From: CAVZYN01 sp963779515
GTDB lineage: Bacteria; Pseudomonadota; Alphaproteobacteria; Rhizobiales; Hyphomicrobiaceae
DNA: 64,000 nucleotides
Assembly: GCA_963779515.1 (NCBI GenBank)
Contig: CAVZYN010000009.1
Location: 124,001 to 188,000, forward strand
Direction of reading: 5' to 3'
Part shown: piece after piece, positions 7,604 to 16,206 of the stretch
Layout of the letters: each line of letters opens with the position of its first letter
Position numbering within the stretch: the stretch's first letter is position 1
Made by a program: the position numbers and the translations under genes
Notes under the pieces: generated by a model
What the model saw: only the letters and a program-made list of their open reading frames with translations
Told to the model about the DNA's origin: nothing
Database searches by the model: none

Positions 7604-9490
7604 TCAGCCCCGGGCCGGGTTGGCGCGCGGCCAAACGGCGTAGAGCGCTTCCAAGCCCAATGCGCGCGCGTCGGCGTCGAGGCCCGCACGCTTCAAGGCG
7701 CGGATGGCGTCACCGAGCGCGATCATGTGCGCCTGCTCGGGGCCGCCGGGGCCGATCGTGCGCATGGTCAGCAGGATCGTGCGGGCGACGTCTTTTTTCT
7801 TGGCGGCGTCGGCGAGATTGGCGAGCACGCCGGTCTCGGGGAGATGTCCGGTCGCCGGTTGCGGCGTGCGACTGGCTGCCTCCCAGAGCGGGATCGGGAT
7901 GTTGTAATCGAGTGCGTCGAGCACCGTCGCGAGGCGATGCAGCGCTTCGGGTTTGAAGCGTCCACGCACGGCGATGTCTTCCAGCGCCTGCAGCGCACGG
8001 TCGCGTTGGCCGCCGGCGCGGGCGTCGGCGATGTCGATCAGACCGAGCCACGGATTGAGTGCGGGTGCGGCCTCCGCCATGCGGCGGGCGTCGGCGAATT
8101 GGCCGGCGGCAAGTGCTGTCTCGACGATGAGTTCGCCGTGGCGCGCCGCTTCAGGATCACTTGCGAGCTGCTTCAGTATTGGCGCCATCGCCTGTGCAAC
8201 AGGCCAGCCGAGACCGGCGCGCCGCGCATCATCGAGCAATGCTTGCGCCGCCTGAAACCGTTGATCGGCGCGGCCATTGCCGCTCACGACCTTGAACAGC
8301 GCCGCGCGCCGCGCCGGTGTGCTGGTGAGATCGCCTGCGGCGTTGGCGGTATCGGTCGCCGCGTAGATCTCGGCGAGTTTGGCGGGGGGAATTGCGAAGC
8401 CGCGTGCGGCCGCTTCTGCAGCCGCCACGCGCGCAGCGGAGGGCGCGTTCGCGTCCAACGCGACCGCCGTCAGCAGCGCCGGTTCGGCCTTGTCGAAGAT
8501 CTGCGAAGGATCGGAGGGCCCCAACAGATTGATCATCCGGTATTCGAGTGCTGTCACGCGCGCAGGGATCGAAAGCTTGGGCTTCGATTGCGTGGCGATG
8601 CCGTCGAGGATTTCCAGCGCGAACGGCGCGTCGAGGCCGTCCTCGCGCGCGAGTTCGGCGGCAAGGCCGGCGGCGCCTGGATTTTGTGCCGCGCCCGCGC
8701 AATAGCCGGCATACAAGTTCAGCTCGCTCTTCAGCCGGCCAGGCAGTGTCGCGCGGGCTTGGCTCAGGTGTTTCACCGCCGCGCAGCCCTCGCTGGTGTC
8801 GCCCATGGCGATGCGGCGGCGCAGGCTGAGGGCGGCGATGATGGAATCGGTGCTCGCGCCTTGCGCGGCGGTTTCGACCTCGGCCATCTCGGTCATCAGC
8901 CCCGAGCGGTAGAGCGCTTCGAGTTTGAGGGCGAGGCCGTGGTTGGCGCCTTCACCGCCCGCGGGTGGCGTTGCCGCCGAAACCAGCATGCGGCGCCACA
9001 AGCTGTGCAGAGCGGCCGACTTGGGCGGCAGGCTCAGCGGCGTCATCAGCTGTTCGAGCGCCTTCAGGTCGAGGCCTTGCCAGAGGTCGGCCGGCAAGCC
9101 GCTCGCGTCGGCGGCGATGATGGGCGCGAGGTCGGCGCGTTCGATCGCCTGAGTCTTGCCGAGCGGACCGGACGGCAGCGGTTGCATCTCGACGCGGCCT
9201 GCGGGGGCCGCCCACGGCGCGCCACGCTCAAGGCCTGGTTGGTTGCCAGCGGATTGGCTTGGGTCGCGACGGGGCTGGCTTGGTCCATCCATCGGCGCCA
9301 AGGGCGGCGGCAAAGCCGGCTCGGGTGTCGCGTTCTTGCGGAAGTAGCGCCGGGATGGGCCCTGGTCGCGCTCCTTGAAGGGTTCCCATTCGGTCTGCGC
9401 ACGAAGTGGCGCCGATGCAACCGGCATGGACAAACCGGCCGCGGCGATGACCAGCGTCAGGTAACGCCGCGACGACATTCTCAGGCGCAT
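7604..9490 (-). CDS. Secreted helical-repeat protein of unknown function, next to xerD
   Basis: A 628-residue protein with an N-terminal signal peptide (MRLRMSSRRYLTLVIAAAG, cleavage near PLRAQ), so probably periplasmic. After a Pro-rich stretch the rest is Ala/Leu-rich helix, with repeated pairs of about 35 residues resembling a TPR/SEL1-like solenoid, for example GQFADARRMAEAAPALNPWL. No catalytic motif is seen. It sits in the conserved alphaproteobacterial place between xerD and aroK and is coupled to xerD by a one-base gap. Start 9490 is chosen because it begins the signal peptide; 9478 is also possible. The strong open frame on the opposite strand is a GC-driven shadow. Confidence 0.8.
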   Translation of the reverse strand: MRLRMSSRRYLTLVIAAAGLSMPVASAPLRAQTEWEPFKERDQGPSRRYFRKNATPEPALPPPLAPMDGPSQPRRDPSQSAGNQPGLERGAPWAAPAGRVEMQPLPSGPLGKTQAIERADLAPIIAADASGLPADLWQGLDLKALEQLMTPLSLPPKSAALHSLWRRMLVSAATPPAGGEGANHGLALKLEALYRSGLMTEMAEVETAAQGASTDSIIAALSLRRRIAMGDTSEGCAAVKHLSQARATLPGRLKSELNLYAGYCAGAAQNPGAAGLAAELAREDGLDAPFALEILDGIATQSKPKLSIPARVTALEYRMINLLGPSDPSQIFDKAEPALLTAVALDANAPSAARVAAAEAAARGFAIPPAKLAEIYAATDTANAAGDLTSTPARRAALFKVVSGNGRADQRFQAAQALLDDARRAGLGWPVAQAMAPILKQLASDPEAARHGELIVETALAAGQFADARRMAEAAPALNPWLGLIDIADARAGGQRDRALQALEDIAVRGRFKPEALHRLATVLDALDYNIPIPLWEAASRTPQPATGHLPETGVLANLADAAKKKDVARTILLTMRTIGPGGPEQAHMIALGDAIRALKRAGLDADARALGLEALYAVWPRANPARG

Positions 9491-9536
9491 GTTGAAAGGA
9501 TCCCGCAATCCTGTTGGCGGGAGCAGACTAGCCACC

Positions 9537-9680
9537 CTAGCGGCGGATCTTGACGTTCGGCACAGGACTTGTCGTTTCCTTCTGTGCCGGTTCGGCGTAC
9601 TCCGATAGGACGTACAACCCGCCAAGAACGACGCCGCCAAGAACCCCGACCGTAAGCAAAAACCGAAAGAGGCTCGGCAT
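9537..9680 (-). CDS. Small conserved single-pass membrane protein
   Basis: A 47-residue protein beginning MPSLFRFLLTVGVLGGVVLGG, with one membrane helix and a short polar tail (EPAQKETTSPVPNVKIRR). Small proteins with this MPSLFRFL start and a following EP-rich tail are familiar beside the xerD/aroK region in Hyphomicrobiales; their function is unknown. The start at 9680 has GGGAG about 12 bases upstream; an extension to 9719 adds a hydrophilic leader and is less likely. The stop lies 46 bases before the start of the secreted repeat protein, so the two may be cotranscribed. Confidence 0.7.
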   Translation of the reverse strand: MPSLFRFLLTVGVLGGVVLGGLYVLSEYAEPAQKETTSPVPNVKIRR

Positions 9681-9907
9681 ATGGCGATACTGCTCCCTGG
9701 ACGTCAGGTATGAACTCATGTTGGCACCATTATGACCCGTTGCTGGCGTTTCGCCCAGCCATCGACATTATCGGGCCAAAACAAACACGGCGCGCGGCGC
9801 TGGAAACACAGATAATGTGATCTGTCACCGTGCTTCAGCTTCCTGCTTCCGACTGAAGCCAATTCGCGGTTAATGCAAAGACAACAGACGACGACACTGA
9901 CTTCGAG

Positions 9908-10495
9908 ATGCAACGACAACGGCAGAACACCAGTGAAAGCGCCGGCGCCATCGTCGGCGCCCTCGGCAAACGATCGCTCGTGCTCGTCGGACTGATGGGC
10001 TGCGGCAAAACCTCGGTCGGCAAGCGGCTGGCGAGCGAACTCGGGCTGCGCTTTGTCGATGCCGACGACGAGATCGAAACGGCGGCCGACAAGACCATCA
10101 AGGAGATTTTCGCTGATCATGGCGAGCAGTACTTCCGGGATGGCGAGCGCCGGGTCATCGCGCGCTTGCTGCAGTTTGGTCCGCAAGTGCTGTCGACGGG
10201 CGGTGGTGCCTATATGAACGAGGAAACGCGCCAGCGCATCAAGGCGCAGGGCGTATCGATCTGGCTCAGGGCGGAGCTGCCATTGCTGATGCGGCGCGTG
10301 CTGAAGCGGGAAAACCGGCCGCTGCTGATGAACGCCGACCCCGAAGCGGTGATGCAGGGGCTGATGACGGCGCGCTATCCGATTTATGCCGAGGCCGATA
10401 TCGTGGTCGACAGCCTCGAGGCGCCGCATGGGATTGTCGTCGGCCACGTGATCGAGGCGCTGGCGAAGAGCCCGGTGCTGGGATTTTCGCCATGA
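9908..10495 (+). CDS. aroK: Shikimate kinase
   Basis: A 195-residue P-loop kinase converting shikimate to shikimate 3-phosphate in the aromatic amino acid pathway. Walker A is GLMGCGKTSVGK (about 28-39), DADDEIE holds the Mg/shikimate aspartates, STGGGAY is the substrate-binding glycine motif, and ENRPLL carries the lid arginine. The first 20 residues are a non-conserved extension usual in alphaproteobacteria. The TGA overlaps the ATG of aroB (ATGA), indicating coupled synthesis of two steps of one pathway. Confidence 0.96.
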   Translation: MQRQRQNTSESAGAIVGALGKRSLVLVGLMGCGKTSVGKRLASELGLRFVDADDEIETAADKTIKEIFADHGEQYFRDGERRVIARLLQFGPQVLSTGGGAYMNEETRQRIKAQGVSIWLRAELPLLMRRVLKRENRPLLMNADPEAVMQGLMTARYPIYAEADIVVDSLEAPHGIVVGHVIEALAKSPVLGFSP

Positions 10496-11631
10496 TGTCT
10501 GGTGCCATGACGACTGGATCGCCGATCAGTGTCCCCGTTGCGCTCGGCGCACGCAGCTACGAGGTGTTGATCGGGCCAGGCCTCGTGCGGGACGCCGGCC
10601 GCTTGCTGGCGGATCGCTTCGGCACGGCGCGCGCGGCGATCGTGACGGACGCCACGGTCGCCACGCATCATCTCAAGGCGCTGGAGACGGCGCTCGGCGA
10701 CCGGGTGGCGGGCACGGTTGTGGTGCCGCCTGGGGAAGCGACGAAATCGCTCGAGTCGCTGGCGGACGTTGCGGATCAGCTGCTTGGCCTCGGCATCGAG
10801 CGTGGCGATCTCGTCGTCGCACTCGGCGGCGGCGTGATCGGCGATCTCGCCGGGTTTGCCGCCAGTATTCTGCGCCGCGGCGTGCGCTTCGTGCAGATCC
10901 CGACATCGCTGCTGGCGCAAGTCGACAGCTCCGTCGGCGGCAAGACGGGCGTCAATACGCGGCACGGCAAGAACCTGCTCGGTGCGTTCCATCAGCCGAG
11001 CCTGGTGCTCGCCGATACGGATGTGCTGGCGACGTTGTCCTCTCGCGAAATGCGGGCGGGCTACGCGGAAGTCGCCAAGTATGGCTTGCTGGGGGACGCG
11101 GCCTTCTTCGGCTGGCTCGAACAGAACTGGCGCAGCGTGTTTGGCAACGACGTCTCGGCGCTCACGCATGCGATCGAGACCAGTGTGCGCGCCAAGGCCG
11201 AGATCGTCGCGCGCGACGAGACCGAGACCGGCGACCGGATGCTGCTCAATCTCGGACACACGTTCGGTCATGCGCTGGAAGCGTGGGCTGGATATTCGCA
11301 GCGTCTGCTGCATGGCGAGGCGATCGCGATCGGGATGGCGCAAGCGTTCCGCTTCTCGGAGGCTGAAGGATCGTGTCCGCCGGGCCGTGCGGCGCGTGTC
11401 GCGCAGCATTTATCCGCCGTCGGGCTGCCGGCGCGGATCGCGGATATAGCCGGGCCGGACCGGCCGGATGCCGAAACGCTGTTGCGGCTGATGGGCCAGG
11501 ATAAAAAGGTGCAGCGCGGCCAGCTCACGTTTATCCTGGTGCACGAAGTCGGCCAATCTTACGTCGCCCGTGATGTTCCCGCGGATAAGATTCGCGCCTT
11601 CCTCGATCGCGAGATCGCGGGGAGCCCTTAA
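10492..11631 (+). CDS. aroB: 3-dehydroquinate synthase
   Basis: A 379-residue NAD- and Zn-dependent cyclase converting DAHP to 3-dehydroquinate. Seen are the NAD-binding ALGGGVIGDLAGFAAS, the substrate segment PTSLLAQVDSSVGGKTGVN, and the three zinc-ligand regions: the glutamate in GYAEVAKYGLL, the histidine in NLGHTFGHALE and the histidine in LLHGEAIAIGM. Length is normal. The ATG overlaps the aroK stop; an alternative Met five residues in (MTTGSP) is possible. Downstream lies the CNNM/CorC gene, giving the conserved aroK-aroB-corC order. Confidence 0.97.
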   Translation: MMSGAMTTGSPISVPVALGARSYEVLIGPGLVRDAGRLLADRFGTARAAIVTDATVATHHLKALETALGDRVAGTVVVPPGEATKSLESLADVADQLLGLGIERGDLVVALGGGVIGDLAGFAASILRRGVRFVQIPTSLLAQVDSSVGGKTGVNTRHGKNLLGAFHQPSLVLADTDVLATLSSREMRAGYAEVAKYGLLGDAAFFGWLEQNWRSVFGNDVSALTHAIETSVRAKAEIVARDETETGDRMLLNLGHTFGHALEAWAGYSQRLLHGEAIAIGMAQAFRFSEAEGSCPPGRAARVAQHLSAVGLPARIADIAGPDRPDAETLLRLMGQDKKVQRGQLTFILVHEVGQSYVARDVPADKIRAFLDREIAGSP

Positions 11632-11709
11632 CGCGCGCGCCGCTCTCCGTGCTATAGTTATGGTCCCCCGTTGAACTTGGACGCTCCGCCCAATGGAGCG
11701 CATGATGTG

Positions 11710-13029
11710 ATGTCCCCCGAAATTGTACTGACTTTGATCGCCATCTTCCTTTTGTTGGTGCTCTCGGCCTTTTTCAACGGCAGCGAGACCGCGCTGACGG
11801 CCGCCTCGCGGGCGCGGATGCACGCGCTCGAACAGGAAGGCAGCAAGCGGGCGGCGCTGGTCAACCGGCTGTTGTCGACGCCTGAAAAGATGATCGGGGC
11901 GGTGTTGCTCGGCAATACGCTGGTCGATGTGCTGGCGGCAGCGCTCGCCTCCAGCCTTGCCGTCGCGCTCGTCGGCGAAGTCGGCGTCATCTACGCGACG
12001 ATGATCATGACGGCGCTCATCGTCATCTTCTCGGCCGTGCTGCCGAAGACCTATGCGCTCGCCGAGCCCGACCGGGTCGCGCTGTTGGTCGCGCCGATCA
12101 TGCGCGGCGTGATTTGGATCCTCACGCCCGCGACCATGGCGTTTCAGTTCATTGTCGGCCAACTCTTGAAGTTGACGCCCTCGACGAGGGATGACGCAGC
12201 AAATATTCTCGCCGCGCACGAGGAGATCCGCGGCACCATCGACCTTCAAGCCAAGGAAGGCGCGGTTGCCAAGGGCGATGCGCATATGCTCGGCGGCGTG
12301 CTGGATCTCGGCGGGCTGCAGGTGTCGGACATCATGATCCATCGCACCAAGATGGAGACTGTCAGCCTCGACGATCCGCCGCAGAAAATCGTCGATGAGG
12401 TACTCAAGGGGCAATACACGCGGGTGCCGCTGTGGCGGGAGAACCCGGAGAATATCGTCGGGATCCTGCACACGAAGGATCTGCTGGCGGCGGTGTCGCG
12501 GGCCGGATGGGACATCTCGAAGCTCGATGTCATGAGCCTGGCGCAACCGCCGTGGTTCGTGCCGGATGCCACCAGCGTCAAGGATCAGCTCAACGCTTTT
12601 CTCAAGCGTAAGGCGCAGTTGGCGCTGGTCGTCGACGAATATGGCGAGGTGAAGGGCCTGATCACGCTCGAGGATATTCTGGAAGAGATCGTGGGGCAGA
12701 TCTCCGACGAGCACGACACGCATGAGGCCGGCGTGCGCCCGCAGGTCGATGGCTCGGTCAATGTCGACGGGTCCATCAGCGTGCGCGATCTCAACCGGCA
12801 AATGGATTGGGATTTGCCGGACGAGGAGGCGGCGACGGTCGCCGGCCTCGTCATTCACGAGGCACAAACGATCCCCGAGCAGGGGCAAGCCTTCACATTC
12901 CACGGTTACCGGTTCGAGATCCTGCGCAAGAACCGCAACAAGCTGTCGGCGATCCGGATCAAGCCGCTGGCGCCGAAACCGCAGCGGCCGCGCCGCGATT
13001 CGGAGACCGACGGCCTCGAAGCCGGTTGA
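11710..13029 (+). CDS. CNNM-domain, CBS-pair and CorC/HlyC transporter-associated protein
   Basis: A 439-residue inner-membrane protein. An N-terminal DUF21/CNNM region (about 1-185) contains several membrane helices and FNGSETALTAASRARM. A CBS pair follows (about 205-325, with VSDIMIHRT and LALVVDEYGEVKGLITLEDILEEIVGQI), then a CorC_HlyC domain (VDGSISVRDLNRQMDWDLP). Homologues are annotated as hemolysin-like or magnesium/cobalt efflux proteins; metal export is the usual inference. ATG 11710 follows GGAG at 11695; an upstream in-frame TTG at 11671 is not favoured. It lies 78 bases after aroB. Confidence 0.9.
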   Translation: MSPEIVLTLIAIFLLLVLSAFFNGSETALTAASRARMHALEQEGSKRAALVNRLLSTPEKMIGAVLLGNTLVDVLAAALASSLAVALVGEVGVIYATMIMTALIVIFSAVLPKTYALAEPDRVALLVAPIMRGVIWILTPATMAFQFIVGQLLKLTPSTRDDAANILAAHEEIRGTIDLQAKEGAVAKGDAHMLGGVLDLGGLQVSDIMIHRTKMETVSLDDPPQKIVDEVLKGQYTRVPLWRENPENIVGILHTKDLLAAVSRAGWDISKLDVMSLAQPPWFVPDATSVKDQLNAFLKRKAQLALVVDEYGEVKGLITLEDILEEIVGQISDEHDTHEAGVRPQVDGSVNVDGSISVRDLNRQMDWDLPDEEAATVAGLVIHEAQTIPEQGQAFTFHGYRFEILRKNRNKLSAIRIKPLAPKPQRPRRDSETDGLEAG

Positions 13030-13265
13030 GTTTTGGTTGTGCGCCATGCAACACCGCTCATGCAACATGAGATCTGCGGCGCGCGTGCCGTGTCGGTGAA
13101 CGCGTTTCGCGTCAAAAGTGCACGCGGATAAAACTCCTGTTAACCGAATTCGGGCTCTACTCGGGCGCCGGTGTGGATCTACGTCCAGCGCCGGAGCGCT
13201 GCTTGTCCGACGCCCTTGCGTCCAGGCTGCGCCAATCGGGGGCGTGAGGGCACGAGAGACTTTGC

Positions 13266-14273
13266 ATGGCGCGCTATTCGTTTCACTGCATCGACGGCCA
13301 CACGTGCGGCAATCCAACTCGGGTCGTTGTAGGCGGCGACGTCCCGATGCTCCACGGCAAGACCATGGCCGAGCGGCGCCAGCATTTTCTTGAGGAGTTC
13401 GACTGGGTGCGCACCGCGCTGACGTGCGAGCCACGTGGCAACGACATGATGGTCGTCGCCATTCTCTATCCGCCGACGCGCGCCGATTGCGATGTCGCGG
13501 TGATCTTCGTCGAGACGACCGGGTCGATGCCGATGTGCGGCCACGGCACGATCGGAACTGTTACGACGATTATCGAACATGGGCTGTATTCGCCGCGGAC
13601 ACCGGGCCTCATGCGGCTCGACACACCCGCGGGCGTCGTCGAGGCGCACTACACGCAGAACGGTCCCAACGTCGAAAATGTGCGACTGACCAACGTTCCG
13701 TCATTCTTGTACGCACGCAATCTCGAGGTCGATGTCGCGGGCCTCGGCCTGCTGACCGTTGACCTCGCCTATGGCGGAAACTTCTATGCCATCGTCGAGC
13801 CGCAGGAGCTTTACACCGATCTCGCCGATGTCGGACCGTTGGACATCGTGCGCTGGAGCACGAAACTGCGCACCGAATTCAATAGGCGCCACCAATTCAG
13901 CCATCCCGAGTTTCCTGATATCAACAAGATGAAGCTGGTGATGTGGACCGGCAAGCCGAGCAAAGCCGGCGCGTCGGCGCGCAACGCCGTGTTCTATGGC
14001 GAGAAAGCGATTGATCGTTCGCCATGCGGCACCGGCACGTCCGCGCGCATGGCGCAACTCTACGGCACCGGACGGCTGAAGCAGAACGAGCGCTTCGTTC
14101 ATGAGAGTATCATCGGGTCGACGTTCGAGTGCCATATCGAGGGCGTGACGAAGGTCGGCAAATTCGACGCGATCATTCCGTCTATTCAAGGCTGGGCGCA
14201 CGTCACCAGCGTCAACACGATCTATATCGACGATCGCGATCCCTATGCGCGCGGGTTCCTGCTCGCCGGCTGA
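13266..14273 (+). CDS. 4-hydroxyproline 2-epimerase / proline racemase family
   Basis: A 335-residue enzyme of the proline racemase superfamily, probably interconverting trans-4-hydroxy-L-proline and cis-4-hydroxy-D-proline. Both catalytic cysteines are present: C91 in MPMCGHGTIG and C254 in DRSPCGTGTSA. Two cysteines indicate a racemase/epimerase rather than the Cys/Thr dehydratase subgroup. N-terminal CIDGHTCGNPTRVV is the standard start. No hydroxyproline catabolic operon is visible; the DAO-type oxidoreductase at 27.6 kb could act on a D-imino acid but is far away. It converges on the ThDP enzyme with a 14-base gap. Confidence 0.9.
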   Translation: MARYSFHCIDGHTCGNPTRVVVGGDVPMLHGKTMAERRQHFLEEFDWVRTALTCEPRGNDMMVVAILYPPTRADCDVAVIFVETTGSMPMCGHGTIGTVTTIIEHGLYSPRTPGLMRLDTPAGVVEAHYTQNGPNVENVRLTNVPSFLYARNLEVDVAGLGLLTVDLAYGGNFYAIVEPQELYTDLADVGPLDIVRWSTKLRTEFNRRHQFSHPEFPDINKMKLVMWTGKPSKAGASARNAVFYGEKAIDRSPCGTGTSARMAQLYGTGRLKQNERFVHESIIGSTFECHIEGVTKVGKFDAIIPSIQGWAHVTSVNTIYIDDRDPYARGFLLAG

Positions 14274-14287
14274 CGAAACCTACACGC

Positions 14288-15949
14288 CTACGCGCCGCGC
14301 GGCTTCGGCAATCCGAGGATTAGATCCCAGGGATTGGGGAAGTCAGCGAGTGAGAACGGAACCTCGATGAGCGCGGGTTCGTCCGCCTTGATGGCGGCAG
14401 TGATCTCGCGTTCAACCGCCGCCGGTCCCTGTGCGCGCACGGAGCGCACGCCGAAGCTTTCCCCAAGTTTCACGAAATCCGGATTGGTGAAGTCGACGGC
14501 GACGGTGCGTCCGCCGTAGTTCATCTGCTGGATGCGTTTGACGTTGCCGAAGGCGCCGTCGTTGAAGACGAGCGCGACGACGCCAATCTTGTGATGCACC
14601 GCGGTTGCCAATTCCTGCAGCCCGAACATGAACCCACCGTCGCCGCTGAGCGAAACGACCGGAACGTCGGGCCGCGCGACCTTTGCGCCGAGGGCCGCGC
14701 CATAACCCCAGCCGAGCGTACCTTGATAGCCGGGCGAGAGAAATGTGCGCGGCTTGTAGGCTGGCCACATCAGGTGGTTGGCATAGCCAATCTGGGTCAA
14801 TTCATTGACGAGAATGCCGTCCTCGGGCAACGCCCGGCGGATTGCATCGACATAACCGCGCTGGGGCGCGAGCTTGGCGCATTGCGCGGCGACAGTCTTG
14901 CGGACCGCTGCGACGTCGTCGGTGCGGCTCGCGCGCTTGCCCAGGATTTTCTCGAGTGCGGCGATCAGGGCGGTGGTGCCTTCGGCGGCATCCATCTCGA
15001 GTTTGACGTCGGGCGTGCCGGTTACTCCGAAGCGCTCGGGGTTCAGATCCATGTGAATGATCTTGAGATTGGCGTCGGTGCCCCAGTCGAACGGCGCCTG
15101 CAGGCGCGTGCCGATGCCGAGCACGACGTCGGTCTCTTTCCAGAGGTGATAGGCGCCGAGTTGCGAGAGACTCAACCGGTGGCGGCCATCGAGGACACCT
15201 TGGCCCGAGCGGTAGGCGAAAACGGGGGCTTCGAGCAATTCCGCGAGGCGCGTGACCTCGGCGCTCGCGCCCTGTGCGCCGGCGCCAACTGAAATCAGCG
15301 GTCGTTTGGAATTGGCCAAGAGTTTTGCGGCGCGACCGATGGCGTCGCTGTCGATCGGCGGCGACGTGCGCGCGATGCGGGTATCATCGAATGCGACTTC
15401 GCCTTTGGCGCGCCAGACATTCATGGGGCACTCGAGGCCGACGGGGCGCGGTCCGCCGCCGCGCAATTGCCGGAAGGCCTCGCGGATTTTTTCGTTGGCA
15501 TCGGCTGGGCCCGTGACGCGCGCCGCCCATTTTGTCAGGCCTTTCAGAATGGCAAGCTGATCGGGGATTTCATGCAGCAGGCCGACGCCCTTGCCGACAT
15601 AGCGATCGGGGATTTGTCCCGAGAGGGCGAGAATCGGCGCACAGGTGGCATAGGCCGTCGATAGTGCTGCGGTTGTGTTAAGGAATCCCGGCCCCGGCAC
15701 GACGCAATAGGCCTGGGTCTCGCCGGTTGCTTGCGCGGCGCCGAGCGCCATGTACGCCGTCGCTTGCTCGTGACGCGTGTGGATCGGCCGGATCTCCGGC
15801 GCCTTGGTCACCAGCGCGTCGAAGAAATCGTCGTTCTGCACACCCGGGACGCAGAAAAGATTACGAATGCCTTGCGCGGAGAGGCCGCGAACGATCACCT
15901 CCGCGCTGCTCATGGTCGCGACGTTGCGCGTGACGGCGCTGTTAGTCAT
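14288..15949 (-). CDS. Thiamine-diphosphate-dependent enzyme, acetolactate-synthase-like
   Basis: A 553-residue ThDP enzyme of the AHAS/benzoylformate decarboxylase type. The N-terminal PYR domain has the catalytic glutamate in HTRHEQATAYMA and CVVPGPGFLN; the central domain includes KRPLISVGAGAQ; the C-terminal PP domain has the ThDP/Mg motif GDGGFMFGLQELATA ending in NDGAFGNV. There is no regulatory-subunit gene nearby and the sequence is not close to the biosynthetic IlvB pattern, so the substrate (oxalyl-CoA, sulfoacetaldehyde, a 2-oxoacid) is unassigned. The start at 15949 follows AAGGA with 8-base spacing. Confidence 0.87.
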   Translation of the reverse strand: MTNSAVTRNVATMSSAEVIVRGLSAQGIRNLFCVPGVQNDDFFDALVTKAPEIRPIHTRHEQATAYMALGAAQATGETQAYCVVPGPGFLNTTAALSTAYATCAPILALSGQIPDRYVGKGVGLLHEIPDQLAILKGLTKWAARVTGPADANEKIREAFRQLRGGGPRPVGLECPMNVWRAKGEVAFDDTRIARTSPPIDSDAIGRAAKLLANSKRPLISVGAGAQGASAEVTRLAELLEAPVFAYRSGQGVLDGRHRLSLSQLGAYHLWKETDVVLGIGTRLQAPFDWGTDANLKIIHMDLNPERFGVTGTPDVKLEMDAAEGTTALIAALEKILGKRASRTDDVAAVRKTVAAQCAKLAPQRGYVDAIRRALPEDGILVNELTQIGYANHLMWPAYKPRTFLSPGYQGTLGWGYGAALGAKVARPDVPVVSLSGDGGFMFGLQELATAVHHKIGVVALVFNDGAFGNVKRIQQMNYGGRTVAVDFTNPDFVKLGESFGVRSVRAQGPAAVEREITAAIKADEPALIEVPFSLADFPNPWDLILGLPKPRGA

Positions 15950-16206
15950 CCGATGCGTCCTTCTGCTATCCGCGCGGGAAAGCGGAAGCATAGGCAGCGT
16001 ATCGCGCGCATGCAACGCTGGTCGTGCCGATCATGTGGAGGAGGAGAATGGTGCGACCGTGACCCAACGCGGATACTGAGATCCAAAGGTCAGGTCGCAC
16101 CGAGGGCGGGATTACGCAACACTGAGATCACCGCGCGGTATGGATTAGACGCCAAAGCTCTTACGATTGTGCAAACGCGGGACGCGTGACCGCGCGCAAT
16201 GGTTTT

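Noticed and set aside
7514..9553. Long plus-strand open frame of 679 codons
   Set aside because: It is the antisense of the secreted helical-repeat gene; composition is Arg/Gly-rich with no recognisable domain, as GC-rich shadows are.
13266..15949. Hydroxyproline catabolic operon formed by the epimerase and the ThDP enzyme
   Set aside because: The two genes converge rather than share a transcript, and the other pathway enzymes are missing.
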